Positions 1-8,174 of a stretch of 33,185 bases of DNA are shown piece after piece. The stretch is from positions 1 to 33,185 of the forward strand of contig JALVAL010000149.1 in NCBI GenBank assembly GCA_027011205.1, read 5' to 3'. Positions within the stretch are counted from its first letter, which is position 1, and each line of letters opens with the position of its first letter. Both the position numbers and the translations under genes were made by a program. The DNA is from Gammaproteobacteria bacterium. Lineage in GTDB: Bacteria > Pseudomonadota > Gammaproteobacteria > GRL18. The notes beneath the pieces were generated by a model, which had not been told where the DNA came from, did not search any database, and was given only the letters and a program-made list of their open reading frames with translations.

Positions 1-79
1 CTATTGGTTTATATAAAAAAGAGAATATAAATTTTTTATTAATCTATGTTAGAGAAAGTGATCTTGACATACTTTACAA

Positions 80-113
80 TTGCTTAAGTAGTTGCTTAAG
101 TAGTTGTAAATAG
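80..113. repeat. Tandem 12-bp direct repeat upstream of pstS
   Basis: TTGCTTAAGTAG occurs twice back to back (80-91 and 92-103) and is followed by a degenerate third unit, TTGTAAATAG (104-113). It lies about 90 bp before the pstS start and just after a -35-like TTGACA at 64-69. The position fits an activator or repressor binding site for the pst operon. The period is 12 bp rather than the 11 bp of a classical Pho box, and the unit does not match CTGTCAT, so no regulator is assigned. Confidence 0.5.
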
Positions 114-200
114 TTTTATCTTTTAGTCTTTGAAAAGGGAAATATATAACCCTTAGGAAGACACAATCTTATTATCTTAATATATCTATCTGGAGGATGT

Positions 201-998
201 ATGCGTACATTTGTAGTATTGTTTTTATCTTTATTTATTTTATTTTCGGCCTCGGCCAATGCGGGCGAGAAAGTTGTCTTTGCCGGCAGCACAACCATTC
301 TGCCGTTCATGGAAAAAATGGCACCCTTGTTCAAAAAACAGGGGATGGATGTCGAGATTCAGGCCGGCGGCTCATCTGTGGGCTACAAGACAGCCTATAT
401 GGGCATGGCCGATATCGGCATGATGTCCCGCGAAATGAAGCCATCGGAAGCAAAAAATCTGAAAAAACTGGCCATTGCCAAGGACTGGCTGATTATGATC
501 GCTCACAAAGATGCCCCTTTCGATAATATTACTTCACAAGAGGTTGTCGATCTCTATACCGGCAAAACCAAAAAACTGCATGGTTTCAAGATCAATGCCA
601 TTGCCAAAGAAAATGGCAGAGGCACCAAAGAAGTGTTTGATCATTTCTTCCATTTGGGCAAAAAGCACAACCAGCCTATTGCTAAGGATTTAATTATTAT
701 CGGCGCCAATGGACAATCCATAGCGACCCTGGCGCATGACCCACATGGCCTGGCCTATTTGTCCTATTCTGCCGTGGAAGCCGCCATTAAGCAGGGTGAG
801 CCAATCAAGATGCTGAAACTGGATGGCGTTGATGGCACTGTTGAGAATGTTGATAATGGAACGTATAAGCTGCAGCGTACATTGAATCTGGTTTACAAGG
901 ACAAGAAAGCCGGTTTGATAAAACGCATACGTTCAGTGCTGGCAACTGACAAGGCCCGTGAGATATTTAGAAAAAACGGAGTTGAGCCGAATCTTTAA
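201..998 (+). CDS. pstS: Phosphate ABC transporter substrate-binding protein (PstS-like)
   Basis: Periplasmic phosphate-binding protein of the Pst importer, 265 residues. The N-terminus is a clear Sec signal peptide: MR, then a hydrophobic stretch, then SASANAG with probable cleavage around residue 21-22. Mature-domain motifs of the PBP-like family follow: AGSTTILPFM near the N-terminus, AGGSSVGYK at about residue 56, and ENGRGTKEVFDHF at about 137, where the phosphate-contacting Ser/Arg/Gly segments of this family lie. The start is set by GGAGG a few bases upstream. It is shorter than E. coli PstS and resembles the compact PBP-like forms. It is followed by pstC, pstA and pstB, which fixes the role. 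A strong hairpin separates it from pstC, as expected if the binding protein is made in excess over the permease. Confidence 0.88.
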   Translation: MRTFVVLFLSLFILFSASANAGEKVVFAGSTTILPFMEKMAPLFKKQGMDVEIQAGGSSVGYKTAYMGMADIGMMSREMKPSEAKNLKKLAIAKDWLIMIAHKDAPFDNITSQEVVDLYTGKTKKLHGFKINAIAKENGRGTKEVFDHFFHLGKKHNQPIAKDLIIIGANGQSIATLAHDPHGLAYLSYSAVEAAIKQGEPIKMLKLDGVDGTVENVDNGTYKLQRTLNLVYKDKKAGLIKRIRSVLATDKAREIFRKNGVEPNL

Positions 999-1049
999 TT
1001 AAATATCAGCGCAGCTCAGATGATCCGCAGCTTTGTGTTCTTTAATTGG

Positions 1050-1088
1050 AAAGCGCTTAATCAGGGTCTGTCTCTGGTTAAGCGCTTT
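1050..1088 (+). promoter_or_regulatory. Intercistronic 15-bp hairpin between pstS and pstC
   Basis: The arms AAAGCGCTTAATCAG (1050-1064) and CTGGTTAAGCGCTTT (1074-1088) pair over 15 positions with one G-U and a 9-nt loop. No T-run follows, so it is more likely an mRNA-stabilising or attenuating hairpin than a full terminator. Binding-protein genes often have such structures downstream, which raise their product relative to the permease. Confidence 0.65.
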
Positions 1089-1144
1089 GCCGAACAAAGA
1101 GCGATTTGATTTATCACTTTATATTTTTTGATATAAGACCAGTC

Positions 1145-2107
1145 ATGAATAACATCACACAGGTAAAAGCTAGAACCCAGACCTGGCGCTATTTCCGTGA
1201 AGATAAACCGACAGGAGGACTGACTGGTGGTGTTGCCAGTACTTCCAGCACCAGGACTTCATTCGGGATTTTTTTAAAAGCTTTAACAGAGAATTTATTT
1301 GGCATGAAGTTTATCGTTTTATTGCTGATGTTGATTTTGGTATTCCTGCTGGCGTACCCACTTGTCAACTCATGGAATTTCTTTGAGGACATTCCAATAT
1401 CCAACTGGCTGTCTTTTGACTGGGATCCAGATGGTGATAGCTTCGGCATGGGTGTTCAACTGACCGGCAGTTTACTGCTGGTGCTGGCAACCCTGCCCCT
1501 GGCAATACTGATGGGCTGGGTCATTAGTCTGCAACTGGTTGATAACCGAAAAAACTGGCTGAATCCAGCCATCGTCGGAATTCTTGAAGTGTGGATATCG
1601 CTGCCTTCAGTCATTATTGGCATCTGGGCGATCATCGAGATCATCCCTGCGGTACGTAATATCTTTGGCGGGACAGGATACTCCTTGCTGGCCGCTTCAA
1701 TCGGCATGACCATTTTTATCATGCCCACCTGCACTCTGTTATTCTATCGCAGTTATCTGACCCACCTGGATCAATACCAGGGACTTGAAAACAGTTTTCA
1801 AATGTCCGTTCTGAGCCGCTCCGAATTGTTTATCAAGAGTCAGCCTACGGCCGTTATTGGAACGATCAATTATATCTTTTGCCGCATTTTTGGTGAAACC
1901 ATGGTGGTACTGATGGTTTCCGGAAACAGCTTGCAGGTTCCTCACAATTTGCTGGAGGGTTTTCGTACTTTAACGGCAACCATTGCCATGGAAATGGCCT
2001 ATGCCGCCGATATGCATGCAACAGCCCTGTTCGCCATGGCCACTGTCGCCATCGTGTTTATCCTGGTCGTATTACTGGTGCAGTACAAGAGGTTGATCAA
2101 TGTTTAA
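1145..2107 (+). CDS. pstC: Phosphate ABC transporter permease PstC
   Basis: Inner-membrane permease subunit, 320 residues from ATG 1145. The ORF track starts 13 codons earlier at a TTG; the ATG is preferred although its ribosome-binding site is weak. A polar N-terminal stretch of about 50 residues precedes the first membrane helix (KFIVLLLMLILVFLLAYPLV). At least five further hydrophobic segments follow. The cytoplasmic coupling-loop signature of PstC, FGETMVVLMVSGN, is near residue 255 and the segment LPSVIIGIWAI is typical of the family. The gene overlaps pstA by 8 bp, indicating coupled translation and a PstC-PstA heterodimer. Confidence 0.87.
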   Translation: MNNITQVKARTQTWRYFREDKPTGGLTGGVASTSSTRTSFGIFLKALTENLFGMKFIVLLLMLILVFLLAYPLVNSWNFFEDIPISNWLSFDWDPDGDSFGMGVQLTGSLLLVLATLPLAILMGWVISLQLVDNRKNWLNPAIVGILEVWISLPSVIIGIWAIIEIIPAVRNIFGGTGYSLLAASIGMTIFIMPTCTLLFYRSYLTHLDQYQGLENSFQMSVLSRSELFIKSQPTAVIGTINYIFCRIFGETMVVLMVSGNSLQVPHNLLEGFRTLTATIAMEMAYAADMHATALFAMATVAIVFILVVLLVQYKRLINV

Positions 2108-2861
2108 AATAATCAGGAAACGCTGGATTTTATGGTTATACATGCTAATGACTGCGAGCATTATCGCTATATTCATCAAGCCCTTGCACTTTGAATATAC
2201 CACCGCGGGTATTATTGTCGGTACCATTATTACCACGGTCGGCGCAGTGCTGATCTCGGCGCTGCCCGCCTATCTGATTGCCGGTGTTATGGCCGGCATC
2301 ATCCGTCTGCCGAAATGGCTGCAATCACTGACATCGGTGCTGGTTTACATACTGGCCGGCATGCCATCAATTATCCTTGGCGTGATTGGCTTTCTGCTCT
2401 TTTGCAACACTCTGGGCTTTGGCTGGTCCATGCTGTCCGCCATGCTGACCCTGGTCATGCTGCTCTACCCAACCCTGGTTACCGCTTTTTCCCAACTACT
2501 GCGGCCTTTTAACCAGCGTTACGGTATGGCGGCCAAATCCTTTAATATCGGCCCACTTGAATTTCTGTTTCGCCTGTCGCCGGCCTATCAGAAAGGTAAA
2601 ATCCTTGAAGCCCTGATTCTCGGCTGGGCCACCTCGCTGGGGGATACTGCTGCTGTCATGCTGACCTGTGGCGCACTGACAGGCTTTCCTACATCCATCA
2701 TGGATTCGATCAGGTTGCTGAATTATCACATTTTTATGCTGGCTATGGATATACCTGGTGGTATGCCGGAAGCCCGAAGCCTGTCACTTCTGTTAATTAT
2801 CTTTTTACTGTTTCTGTTTATTACACCCCGTTTAATACATCACTACCTATCAGAGGATTAA
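2100..2861 (+). CDS. pstA: Phosphate ABC transporter permease PstA
   Basis: Second permease subunit, 253 residues, with about six hydrophobic segments beginning at WILWLYMLMTASIIAIFI. The family-typical segment AGMPSIILGVIGFLLF lies near residue 87 and the coupling-loop motif LGDTAAVMLTCGAL near residue 181. The latter corresponds to the GETAAL-type motif of PstA proteins. The start codon lies inside the 3' end of pstC, so expression is coupled. pstB follows after 4 nt. Phosphate is the expected substrate by family; the sequence alone cannot exclude a related oxyanion. Confidence 0.87.
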   Translation: MFKIIRKRWILWLYMLMTASIIAIFIKPLHFEYTTAGIIVGTIITTVGAVLISALPAYLIAGVMAGIIRLPKWLQSLTSVLVYILAGMPSIILGVIGFLLFCNTLGFGWSMLSAMLTLVMLLYPTLVTAFSQLLRPFNQRYGMAAKSFNIGPLEFLFRLSPAYQKGKILEALILGWATSLGDTAAVMLTCGALTGFPTSIMDSIRLLNYHIFMLAMDIPGGMPEARSLSLLLIIFLLFLFITPRLIHHYLSED

Positions 2862-2865
2862 TATA

Positions 2866-3696
2866 ATGACTGCACTATCGCTTTCTACAAATGATCAGGT
2901 CGCTAATAATGCTCATGTTCAATTATTGTTTAATGAGCCTGAATGTTGCGGCATGAGGATCAAAGATCTGAGTATCTTTGCCAAGAAAAAAACCATCCTG
3001 ACTGTTAATGAATTACGTTTTCCTAAAAAGGGTGTTGTTGCCATTATGGGGCCTTCAGGCTCAGGTAAAAGCACCTTTCTAAAAGCTCTGTCGGAGCTTA
3101 TGGATGAAAATCTGGCACATAAAGGCCATATTGATATTACCTGCTTTGATGCTAACGACGAGTGCGAGAGCATATGCTCTCATTTTGCCATGGTATGGCA
3201 AAAACCAACCGTATTTCCCTGCTCTATTTATGACAACCTGAAGGTTCCACTGCGCAAACGTAAAGTTGCCCGTAAAGAGTGGCTTGATCTGATGAAGAAG
3301 GCATTGTCGGATGTTGGACTTCTGGGAGAGCTGAATGAAGATTGGGCGAAACAGCGAGCACAGCGCCTGTCAGGCGGACAACAGCAGCGCCTGTCTATTG
3401 CCATGGGACTATTAAAAGATTCCAATATCTTTCTGTTTGACGAGCCTACATCTGCGCTGGATCCTATCTCCACTGAAATAATAGAAAAAATAATAAAGGA
3501 CCTGGGACGTACCAAGCTGGTATTATTGGTCACTCATAGCCTGGGTCAGGCCAGACGCGTCAGTGATTACAGTGCGATGTTCCATAATCATGAGGACAAG
3601 GGTGCTCTGTGCGAATTTTCTGCTTCGGAAGATTTTTTCAAAAGCCCGGCCAGTCCCCAGAGCCGTGAATTTATTATGATGGAAACAGGTGTTTAA
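2866..3696 (+). CDS. pstB: Phosphate ABC transporter ATP-binding protein PstB
   Basis: Cytoplasmic ATPase that drives the PstCA channel, 276 residues. Visible motifs are Walker A GPSGSGKST (residues 62-70), the Q-loop region WQKPTVFPCSIYDNL, which matches the QKP.PFP.SIY pattern of PstB, the ABC signature LSGGQQQRL (about 168), Walker B with D-loop IFLFDEPTSALDP and the switch histidine in LLVTHS. It has an N-terminal extension of about 28 residues compared with typical PstB. GAGGA lies just upstream of the ATG. gpmI starts 26 nt downstream with its own ribosome-binding site and is probably co-transcribed. No phoU follows, which is unusual for a pst operon. Confidence 0.9.
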   Translation: MTALSLSTNDQVANNAHVQLLFNEPECCGMRIKDLSIFAKKKTILTVNELRFPKKGVVAIMGPSGSGKSTFLKALSELMDENLAHKGHIDITCFDANDECESICSHFAMVWQKPTVFPCSIYDNLKVPLRKRKVARKEWLDLMKKALSDVGLLGELNEDWAKQRAQRLSGGQQQRLSIAMGLLKDSNIFLFDEPTSALDPISTEIIEKIIKDLGRTKLVLLVTHSLGQARRVSDYSAMFHNHEDKGALCEFSASEDFFKSPASPQSREFIMMETGV

Positions 3697-3722
3697 GTGA
3701 GAAAGAGCAGTGAGGAATAATA

Positions 3723-5213
3723 ATGAGTCTTGATAAGCGACCCAAAGCGGTATTGATGATCCTTGATGGCATGGGGCTTAACGAAGACCCAAAAAGTAGT
3801 GCCACTACTGCTAAACAAATGCCTTATGTGCATTCACTCATGCAGCAATATGGTTATGCACGCCTCCATGCGTCAGGAACACCAGTGGGACTGGATGAAG
3901 GCAAAGCGGGTAATTCAGAAGTCGGTCATCTTACTATTGGTGCAGGTAAAGTGCTTTTAAGTACCCTGGCCCGGGTACGCGAGGGTTATCATAGTGGCGA
4001 CTGGGAACAGAGTTCAGCATGGAATAATAGTGACTTCTCCAAACCCCTGCATGTGGCTGGAATACTCTCTGATGCCGGTGTTCATGCTCATTGGGAAACC
4101 CTGATGATGGCAGCTGACCTGGGCATTAAAAAAGGTTTTCCCGCAGTTTATATTCATGCCTTTCTGGATGGCACGGATAGTCAGGCAGGGACTGCGCCCA
4201 GAATGCTGGCAGAGCTGCAACAGGCGATTAAGGATAATGGCAGTGACAAGATTATACTCGCATCGGTGATGGGACGTAAGTGGTCTGCCGACCGGGCTGA
4301 AAACTGGGATTTAACAGAGTATTGCCGTGATGCGCTAATGGGTCGCATAGAAGGTAAGGCTTTTAGCCTGGAAGACCTGGAACAACACCTGGCAAACTCC
4401 CCTTCTGAAGCTGATTTCCCCTATGCTTTTCTGCCTGGTGGTATGCCAGTCGCTGCAGGTGAGACGTTAATCCTGACTAATCATCGTGCCGACCGTATTT
4501 CGCAACTGGCCAAAGTTATGAATGATGAATGTCATGTAATTGCAATGGTTGAGTTAAAACATGAAGCAACGCCCATAGAGGATGTTTTTTTCCCTACTTT
4601 ACCCCTTAATGGTGGTTTGATTGATGTGTTGAATGAACAGGGATTTCGCACAACTCGATTGTCAGAGCAGTGCAAGTTTCCCCATGTGACTTATTTTATC
4701 AATGGCATGCAGGCTGATGAGTCGGCTAAAGGGGTTGAAGTTGCGACGATTCCCGATGCGGAAATTCTGGGTAATCCGCTGATGTCGATTAAGCTGCTGG
4801 AAACAGAAATGCAGAAAATTATGCAAGATGAGACCGCCGGGCAGGTATTAATTGTCAATGTACCTAATCTGGATCAGGTCGGTCATCAGGGCAGTCTTGA
4901 TGCAGCCAGTAAAGCAGGCGTTGCGGTTGATGCTCTGGTCAGAAAGGTGGTTGCATGGGCTAAAGAACATGGCTGGCAATTATTAATTACCGCAGATCAT
5001 GGCAATGCTGATGTGATGGTTGATCCCCAGGGGCGTCCAATGGGTTCTCATTCCAGTAATAATGTGCCTATGCTGGCTATTCCCTTTGATGGCAAAACCG
5101 TACAGTGGAAAAAGGAAACAGGTGTCTTAACGAATGTTGCTGCAAGCTTCCTGACATTGTTAGGAACAGACTATCCAGATACTATGAGTGAGAGCTTGAT
5201 AACACTTAATTAG
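3723..5213 (+). CDS. gpmI: 2,3-bisphosphoglycerate-independent phosphoglycerate mutase (divergent)
   Basis: Alkaline-phosphatase-superfamily enzyme that interconverts 3- and 2-phosphoglycerate, 496 residues, slightly shorter than the usual 510 or so. Metal and catalytic motifs are in order: ILDGMG (D15), GNSEVGH with the phospho-serine S65, LSDAGVHAH, HAFLDGTD, a DRxxxWD segment (DRAENWD), NHRADR, the lysine in SEQCKFPHVTYF, the D/H pair in NLDQVGH, TADHGNAD and a final SHSSNNVPM. The metal-binding set therefore looks intact, but the flanking sequence departs from enterobacterial GpmI (GMG for GYG/GWG; HLTIGAGKV for HVNxGAGRI). It sits behind pstB, where the link to phosphate uptake is contextual only. 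A phosphomutase acting on a related substrate is possible but less likely. Confidence 0.82.
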   Translation: MSLDKRPKAVLMILDGMGLNEDPKSSATTAKQMPYVHSLMQQYGYARLHASGTPVGLDEGKAGNSEVGHLTIGAGKVLLSTLARVREGYHSGDWEQSSAWNNSDFSKPLHVAGILSDAGVHAHWETLMMAADLGIKKGFPAVYIHAFLDGTDSQAGTAPRMLAELQQAIKDNGSDKIILASVMGRKWSADRAENWDLTEYCRDALMGRIEGKAFSLEDLEQHLANSPSEADFPYAFLPGGMPVAAGETLILTNHRADRISQLAKVMNDECHVIAMVELKHEATPIEDVFFPTLPLNGGLIDVLNEQGFRTTRLSEQCKFPHVTYFINGMQADESAKGVEVATIPDAEILGNPLMSIKLLETEMQKIMQDETAGQVLIVNVPNLDQVGHQGSLDAASKAGVAVDALVRKVVAWAKEHGWQLLITADHGNADVMVDPQGRPMGSHSSNNVPMLAIPFDGKTVQWKKETGVLTNVAASFLTLLGTDYPDTMSESLITLN

Positions 5214-5484
5214 GGGGTGTTGATTTTTCATCTATTATCTGATTTTGCATCTCCCCTTTTTCGCCTCAGGGCGCCTGCTTTTGGTGAAGGGGGGACTGAG
5301 GGAGTTTAAGCCTTCGATTTGCAAACCTCGTTTATATAGATTCCCCCCCTTATATAGTTTGATAAGCAATAGCGCCATCCGACAAATATTTCATTTTTTC
5401 ACTTATAATACTGGAAGGCGTTCCTTATCCAGCCTACACTTATTTATTCTTAATTTTATAACTTTATTATAGCAAGGAAACTTT

Positions 5485-6003
5485 ATGACAGTAGAACATC
5501 CAACCTGGTCAATGCCCATAGGAGACAAGGGTGCGGAAATCATTATGATGCCCTGCCCAGGAACCAAAGAAGTCGATCTTGTCAGCACGATTAGCCAGTT
5601 AAAGGAACAAGGCGTGACCGCTATTCTCAGTATGATGGTTGATGAAGAAATGAAAAACCTGCATGCCGAGGATCTGCCAGAGCTGTGTAAGCAGAACAAT
5701 ATCCAGTGGTTTAATATGGCAACAGATGATCATAAGGTTCCTGACGAGGAATCTCTGTCAAAATGGGATCAGTACAAAGATAATCTGCTGGAAGTAATTA
5801 ACCAGGGTGGTAAAGTCGCGGTTCACTGCAAGGGCGGGACTGGCAGAACCGGTGTCGGTGTAGCTATGCTGCTGTTGGAATTAGGCAGGAAAGGCGATCA
5901 GGCGATAGCCGATGTTCAAGCATTAAAGCCGGGTGCGTTTAAGCATGAATTGACGGCTGACTTTATTAAAAAACGGGCGGAAACTATAAAACCTAAATCC
6001 TGA
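5485..6003 (+). CDS. Dual-specificity / tyrosine-type protein phosphatase
   Basis: Cytoplasmic Cys-based phosphatase of 172 residues. The P-loop signature VHCKGGTGRTG (HCX5R, catalytic Cys at about residue 115) is intact. An upstream acidic segment (MATDDHKVPDE) probably supplies the general acid. The overall pattern, including DLPELCKQNNIQWFN and a C-terminal helical tail, resembles the CDKN3-like/DSP group found in bacteria. AAGGAA precedes the ATG. Its stop is 5 nt from the next phosphatase gene, so the two are probably translated from one transcript. The substrate is unknown and could be a phosphoprotein, a phosphoinositide-like molecule or a small phosphate ester. It has no linked kinase. 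Confidence 0.78.
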   Translation: MTVEHPTWSMPIGDKGAEIIMMPCPGTKEVDLVSTISQLKEQGVTAILSMMVDEEMKNLHAEDLPELCKQNNIQWFNMATDDHKVPDEESLSKWDQYKDNLLEVINQGGKVAVHCKGGTGRTGVGVAMLLLELGRKGDQAIADVQALKPGAFKHELTADFIKKRAETIKPKS

Positions 6004-6008
6004 GCTTT

Positions 6009-6650
6009 ATGTCTAATCATTCAGAACAACCAGGCAATATTCCAACAGAAACACTCATTGACTTCATTCGTCATGGTGAGCCTGAAGGCGGCCGAATGTA
6101 TCGTGGTAATCAGGTGGATCATCCGCTGTCAAAAACAGGCTGGCAACAGATGCATGAAGCGATTAGCAAGCTGTATCTGAAAGAAGAAGCTGATATAGAA
6201 TTCAAATGGGATCTGGTTGTCAGCTCGCCCATGCTGCGCTGTCATGCTTTTGCTGAGGTGATATCTAAACAGTTAGCCATTCCACTGGTTACTAAGGAGT
6301 TATTAACAGAAATTTCCTTTGGTGACTGGGAAGGGAAAACAGTTGATGAGATTAAAGCGTCTGATCCAGTTCTGTTTCGTGATTTTCACCGTGACCCGGT
6401 TAAAAACAGACCACCCGGAGCAGAATCTCTGGAAGCATTTAGTCAACGTATTAGCAGAGGATTATCTGCTTTGCTAAAAGAACATTCAGGCCAGAGAATA
6501 TTGCTGGTGACTCATGCTGGAATTATGCGAACCATCTTAATCGATGTTTTATCAGCGCCATTAAAAAGTCGCCAATTGATCCGCTTCCCCTATGCAGGCA
6601 TGTTGCGTCTCTATGCCACACAGGAGCAGATGCGGATTGAATTCCTTTAA
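6009..6650 (+). CDS. Histidine phosphatase family protein
   Basis: Branch-1 histidine phosphatase of 213 residues. Features are the catalytic RHGEP motif near residue 21 (phospho-histidine site), VVSSPMLRCHAFAEV with the second-arginine region, EISFGDWEGKTVDEI with the conserved Glu, and VTHAGIMRTIL carrying the second histidine. The layout matches alpha-ribazole phosphatase (CobC) and phosphoglycerate-mutase-like phosphatases. No cobalamin genes are nearby, so CobC is not assigned. It is tightly linked to the preceding Cys-phosphatase and ends in front of a strong inverted repeat that probably ends the transcript. Confidence 0.8.
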   Translation: MSNHSEQPGNIPTETLIDFIRHGEPEGGRMYRGNQVDHPLSKTGWQQMHEAISKLYLKEEADIEFKWDLVVSSPMLRCHAFAEVISKQLAIPLVTKELLTEISFGDWEGKTVDEIKASDPVLFRDFHRDPVKNRPPGAESLEAFSQRISRGLSALLKEHSGQRILLVTHAGIMRTILIDVLSAPLKSRQLIRFPYAGMLRLYATQEQMRIEFL

Positions 6651-6667
6651 GCAATACCTGAGGAAAT

Positions 6668-6729
6668 CAGTAAAATCGCGAAAGACAGGAAATAGCTTCA
6701 TGGATAACCTGTATTTTGCGATTTTACTG
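6668..6729 (+). terminator. Long inverted repeat after the phosphatase genes
   Basis: CAGTAAAATCGC (6668-6679) and GCGATTTTACTG (6718-6729) are a perfect 12-bp inverted repeat. An inner ACAGG/CCTGT pair extends the fold. A moderately T-rich stretch, AGTTTTAGTTTAAT, follows. It sits between the histidine phosphatase and the cytochrome gene and most likely ends the upstream transcript. A regulatory element of the cytochrome gene is an alternative. Confidence 0.6.
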
Positions 6730-6768
6730 CAGTTTTAGTTTAATATAATTTAACAAAGAGATACTAGC

Positions 6769-7245
6769 ATGAGCCGGTTTGATTTATTAGTAGTACGAAA
6801 AAAAATGCTTTATAAAACCCTAATTTCGGTTCTTATATTTTTGACGCTGAGCATACCTGTTATAACTAATGCTGACCGTCAGTCGGCAGAATTACCCAGC
6901 TTTGTTTCAAGGCAATTGATGTCTAATATGCGTGATCATCTGGAGACGCTGGAAGAAATTACTCTTCTTCTGGCAGAATCTAAATATGCTCAGGCTGCCG
7001 ATACGGCCGAAAATAATCTCGGTATGTCATCCGCGGAGCTCCATTACAAAAAATTCGTGGGCAAATATATGCCAAAGGGAATGCGTAATATTGGCACGCA
7101 GATGCACAAGGCGGCATCAGACTTTGCCTTATCTGCCAGAGAAGCTGAAAAAGATGGTGGCTTAAACAGAAACAGAGTGCTCACAGCTTTATCTCAGGTT
7201 ATGAAACAATGTGTAGCTTGTCATGATTTTTATCGAGCTAAGTGA
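6769..7245 (+). CDS. Exported cytochrome c'-like protein (single CxxCH)
   Basis: Predicted periplasmic haem protein of 158 residues. A positively charged start is followed by the hydrophobic signal segment TLISVLIFLTLSIPVITNA, with cleavage likely after residue 35-36. The body is Ala-rich and helical. The single haem-binding site CVACH (residues 148-152) is near the C-terminus and followed by DFYR, as in cytochrome c' (CxxCHxxYR), a four-helix-bundle class. AAAGAG 9 nt upstream supports ATG 6769 over the later in-frame ATG. The redox partner and ligand (NO and CO are typical for the family) are not indicated by the neighbours. Confidence 0.72.
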   Translation: MSRFDLLVVRKKMLYKTLISVLIFLTLSIPVITNADRQSAELPSFVSRQLMSNMRDHLETLEEITLLLAESKYAQAADTAENNLGMSSAELHYKKFVGKYMPKGMRNIGTQMHKAASDFALSAREAEKDGGLNRNRVLTALSQVMKQCVACHDFYRAK

Positions 7246-7262
7246 ATGGAGTGGTAAACTTA

Positions 7263-7391
7263 TCAGACCACGGCAAATAACGATGCAGACAAAATCAGTA
7301 ACGGAAATCCGGGTATGATCGGCATGATAATGAAGAGTACGCCAAGAGCAAATGTCGCCCAGGCTAAAACACGATAAATTGTTTTTTTCAT
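7263..7391 (-). CDS. Small membrane protein, DUF454/PGPGW-like (42 aa)
   Basis: Too short for the ORF track. The reading frame starts ATGAAAAAAAC at 7391 with AGGGGAA about 8 nt upstream and ends in TGA. The product begins MKKTIYRVLAWATFALG, continues through LFIIMPIIPGFPLL and ends in SLFAVV. It is one long hydrophobic region with the central PIIPGFPLLIL pattern typical of short inner-membrane proteins of the DUF454/PGPGW type. Nothing in the sequence points to a function. It faces the cytochrome gene tail to tail, and a short GTGGT/ACCAC inverted repeat lies between the two stops. Confidence 0.6.
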   Translation of the reverse strand: MKKTIYRVLAWATFALGVLFIIMPIIPGFPLLILSASLFAVV

Positions 7392-7535
7392 ATCAATTTC
7401 CCCTGTATATTTTTAAATTATAGTACATCGCTGAAAAAATAGCTGTAACTCATAGCTTATCAGGCAGCTCTAAGGGGTAGCCATTTGACGAATAATACAG
7501 CAACATACTGAATAATATGATATATTGGAGAGAGT

Positions 7536-8174
7536 ATGAAAATTATCACCTTACTTGCACAAAAAGGCGGAACAGGGAAAACAACTCTGTCTATTCATCT
7601 GGCTGTGCTGGCTGCTGCCAAAAACCTGAAGGTGGTTATTGCTGATATTGACCCACAGCAGAGTACCACTTTCTGGAACGAGAGAAGGGAGGACAGTGTT
7701 CCTGCTGTTATGCCCATGGCGGCCAGCACCTTGAAACAAAATATTAGCAAGCTGGCCAGTCAGGGTGTTAATCTTCTGGTTATTGATACCGCACCCCACT
7801 CCCACGAGGATGCTATTATTGCAGCCCGGCTGGCAGACTTTATTCTGATCCCTACCCGTCCAGCCATTCTTGATCTGCAGGCCATTGGATCGTCCGTTAA
7901 AATTGTTAAAAGTATTGATGGGAAGGCAGCGATTGTGTTGAACGGCTGCCCCTTTCCCGGCAAGAACGGTGAGAGAGCTATTGTTAGCGAAGCACGGGAA
8001 GCTCTGTCGGGTTATGGTATACCTGTAGCTCCTGTGGCTATATCTAATCGGGTGGCACTGAGTCACTCCCTCATTGATGGGAAGGCGGTAACAGAGTTTG
8101 ACAGTAAAAGTAAGGCGGCCGATGAGATACGTGAATTAATGAGCTGGATCAACCGGGAGGCATACCTGTGGTGA
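7536..8174 (+). CDS. ParA/MinD-family partition ATPase
   Basis: Deviant-Walker ATPase of 212 residues, the size of orphan or plasmid-type ParA proteins without an N-terminal DNA-binding domain. Visible motifs are KGGTGKTT (residues 10-17, with the signature lysine K10), the A' segment VIADIDPQQS with FWNERR, and LLVIDTAP as Walker B. GGAGAG lies just before the ATG. These ATPases position DNA or protein cargo by dynamic binding to the nucleoid. No parB-like gene is adjacent. Instead the stop overlaps a 58-codon reading frame for a membrane-anchored peptide, and rpfG follows. A role in placing a membrane or polar complex, rather than DNA segregation, is an inference from that context. Confidence 0.85.
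   Translation: MKIITLLAQKGGTGKTTLSIHLAVLAAAKNLKVVIADIDPQQSTTFWNERREDSVPAVMPMAASTLKQNISKLASQGVNLLVIDTAPHSHEDAIIAARLADFILIPTRPAILDLQAIGSSVKIVKSIDGKAAIVLNGCPFPGKNGERAIVSEAREALSGYGIPVAPVAISNRVALSHSLIDGKAVTEFDSKSKAADEIRELMSWINREAYLW

Noticed and set aside
64-113. PhoB binding site upstream of pstS
   Set aside because: The repeats are 12 bp apart and do not match CTGTCAT; only the position would support it.
80-113. CRISPR-like repeat
   Set aside because: Units are adjacent without spacers and there are only two full copies. The same reasoning applies to 21329-21356.
116-334. 72-codon minus-strand ORF at the left end
   Set aside because: It overlaps the promoter, signal peptide and start of pstS on the other strand and has no family features.
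6009-6650. cobC (alpha-ribazole phosphatase)
   Set aside because: The fold fits, but no cobalamin genes occur in the window, so a general family name was used.
7551-8066. 171-codon minus-strand ORF
   Set aside because: It is an antisense shadow of the ParA gene, which has clear Walker motifs.
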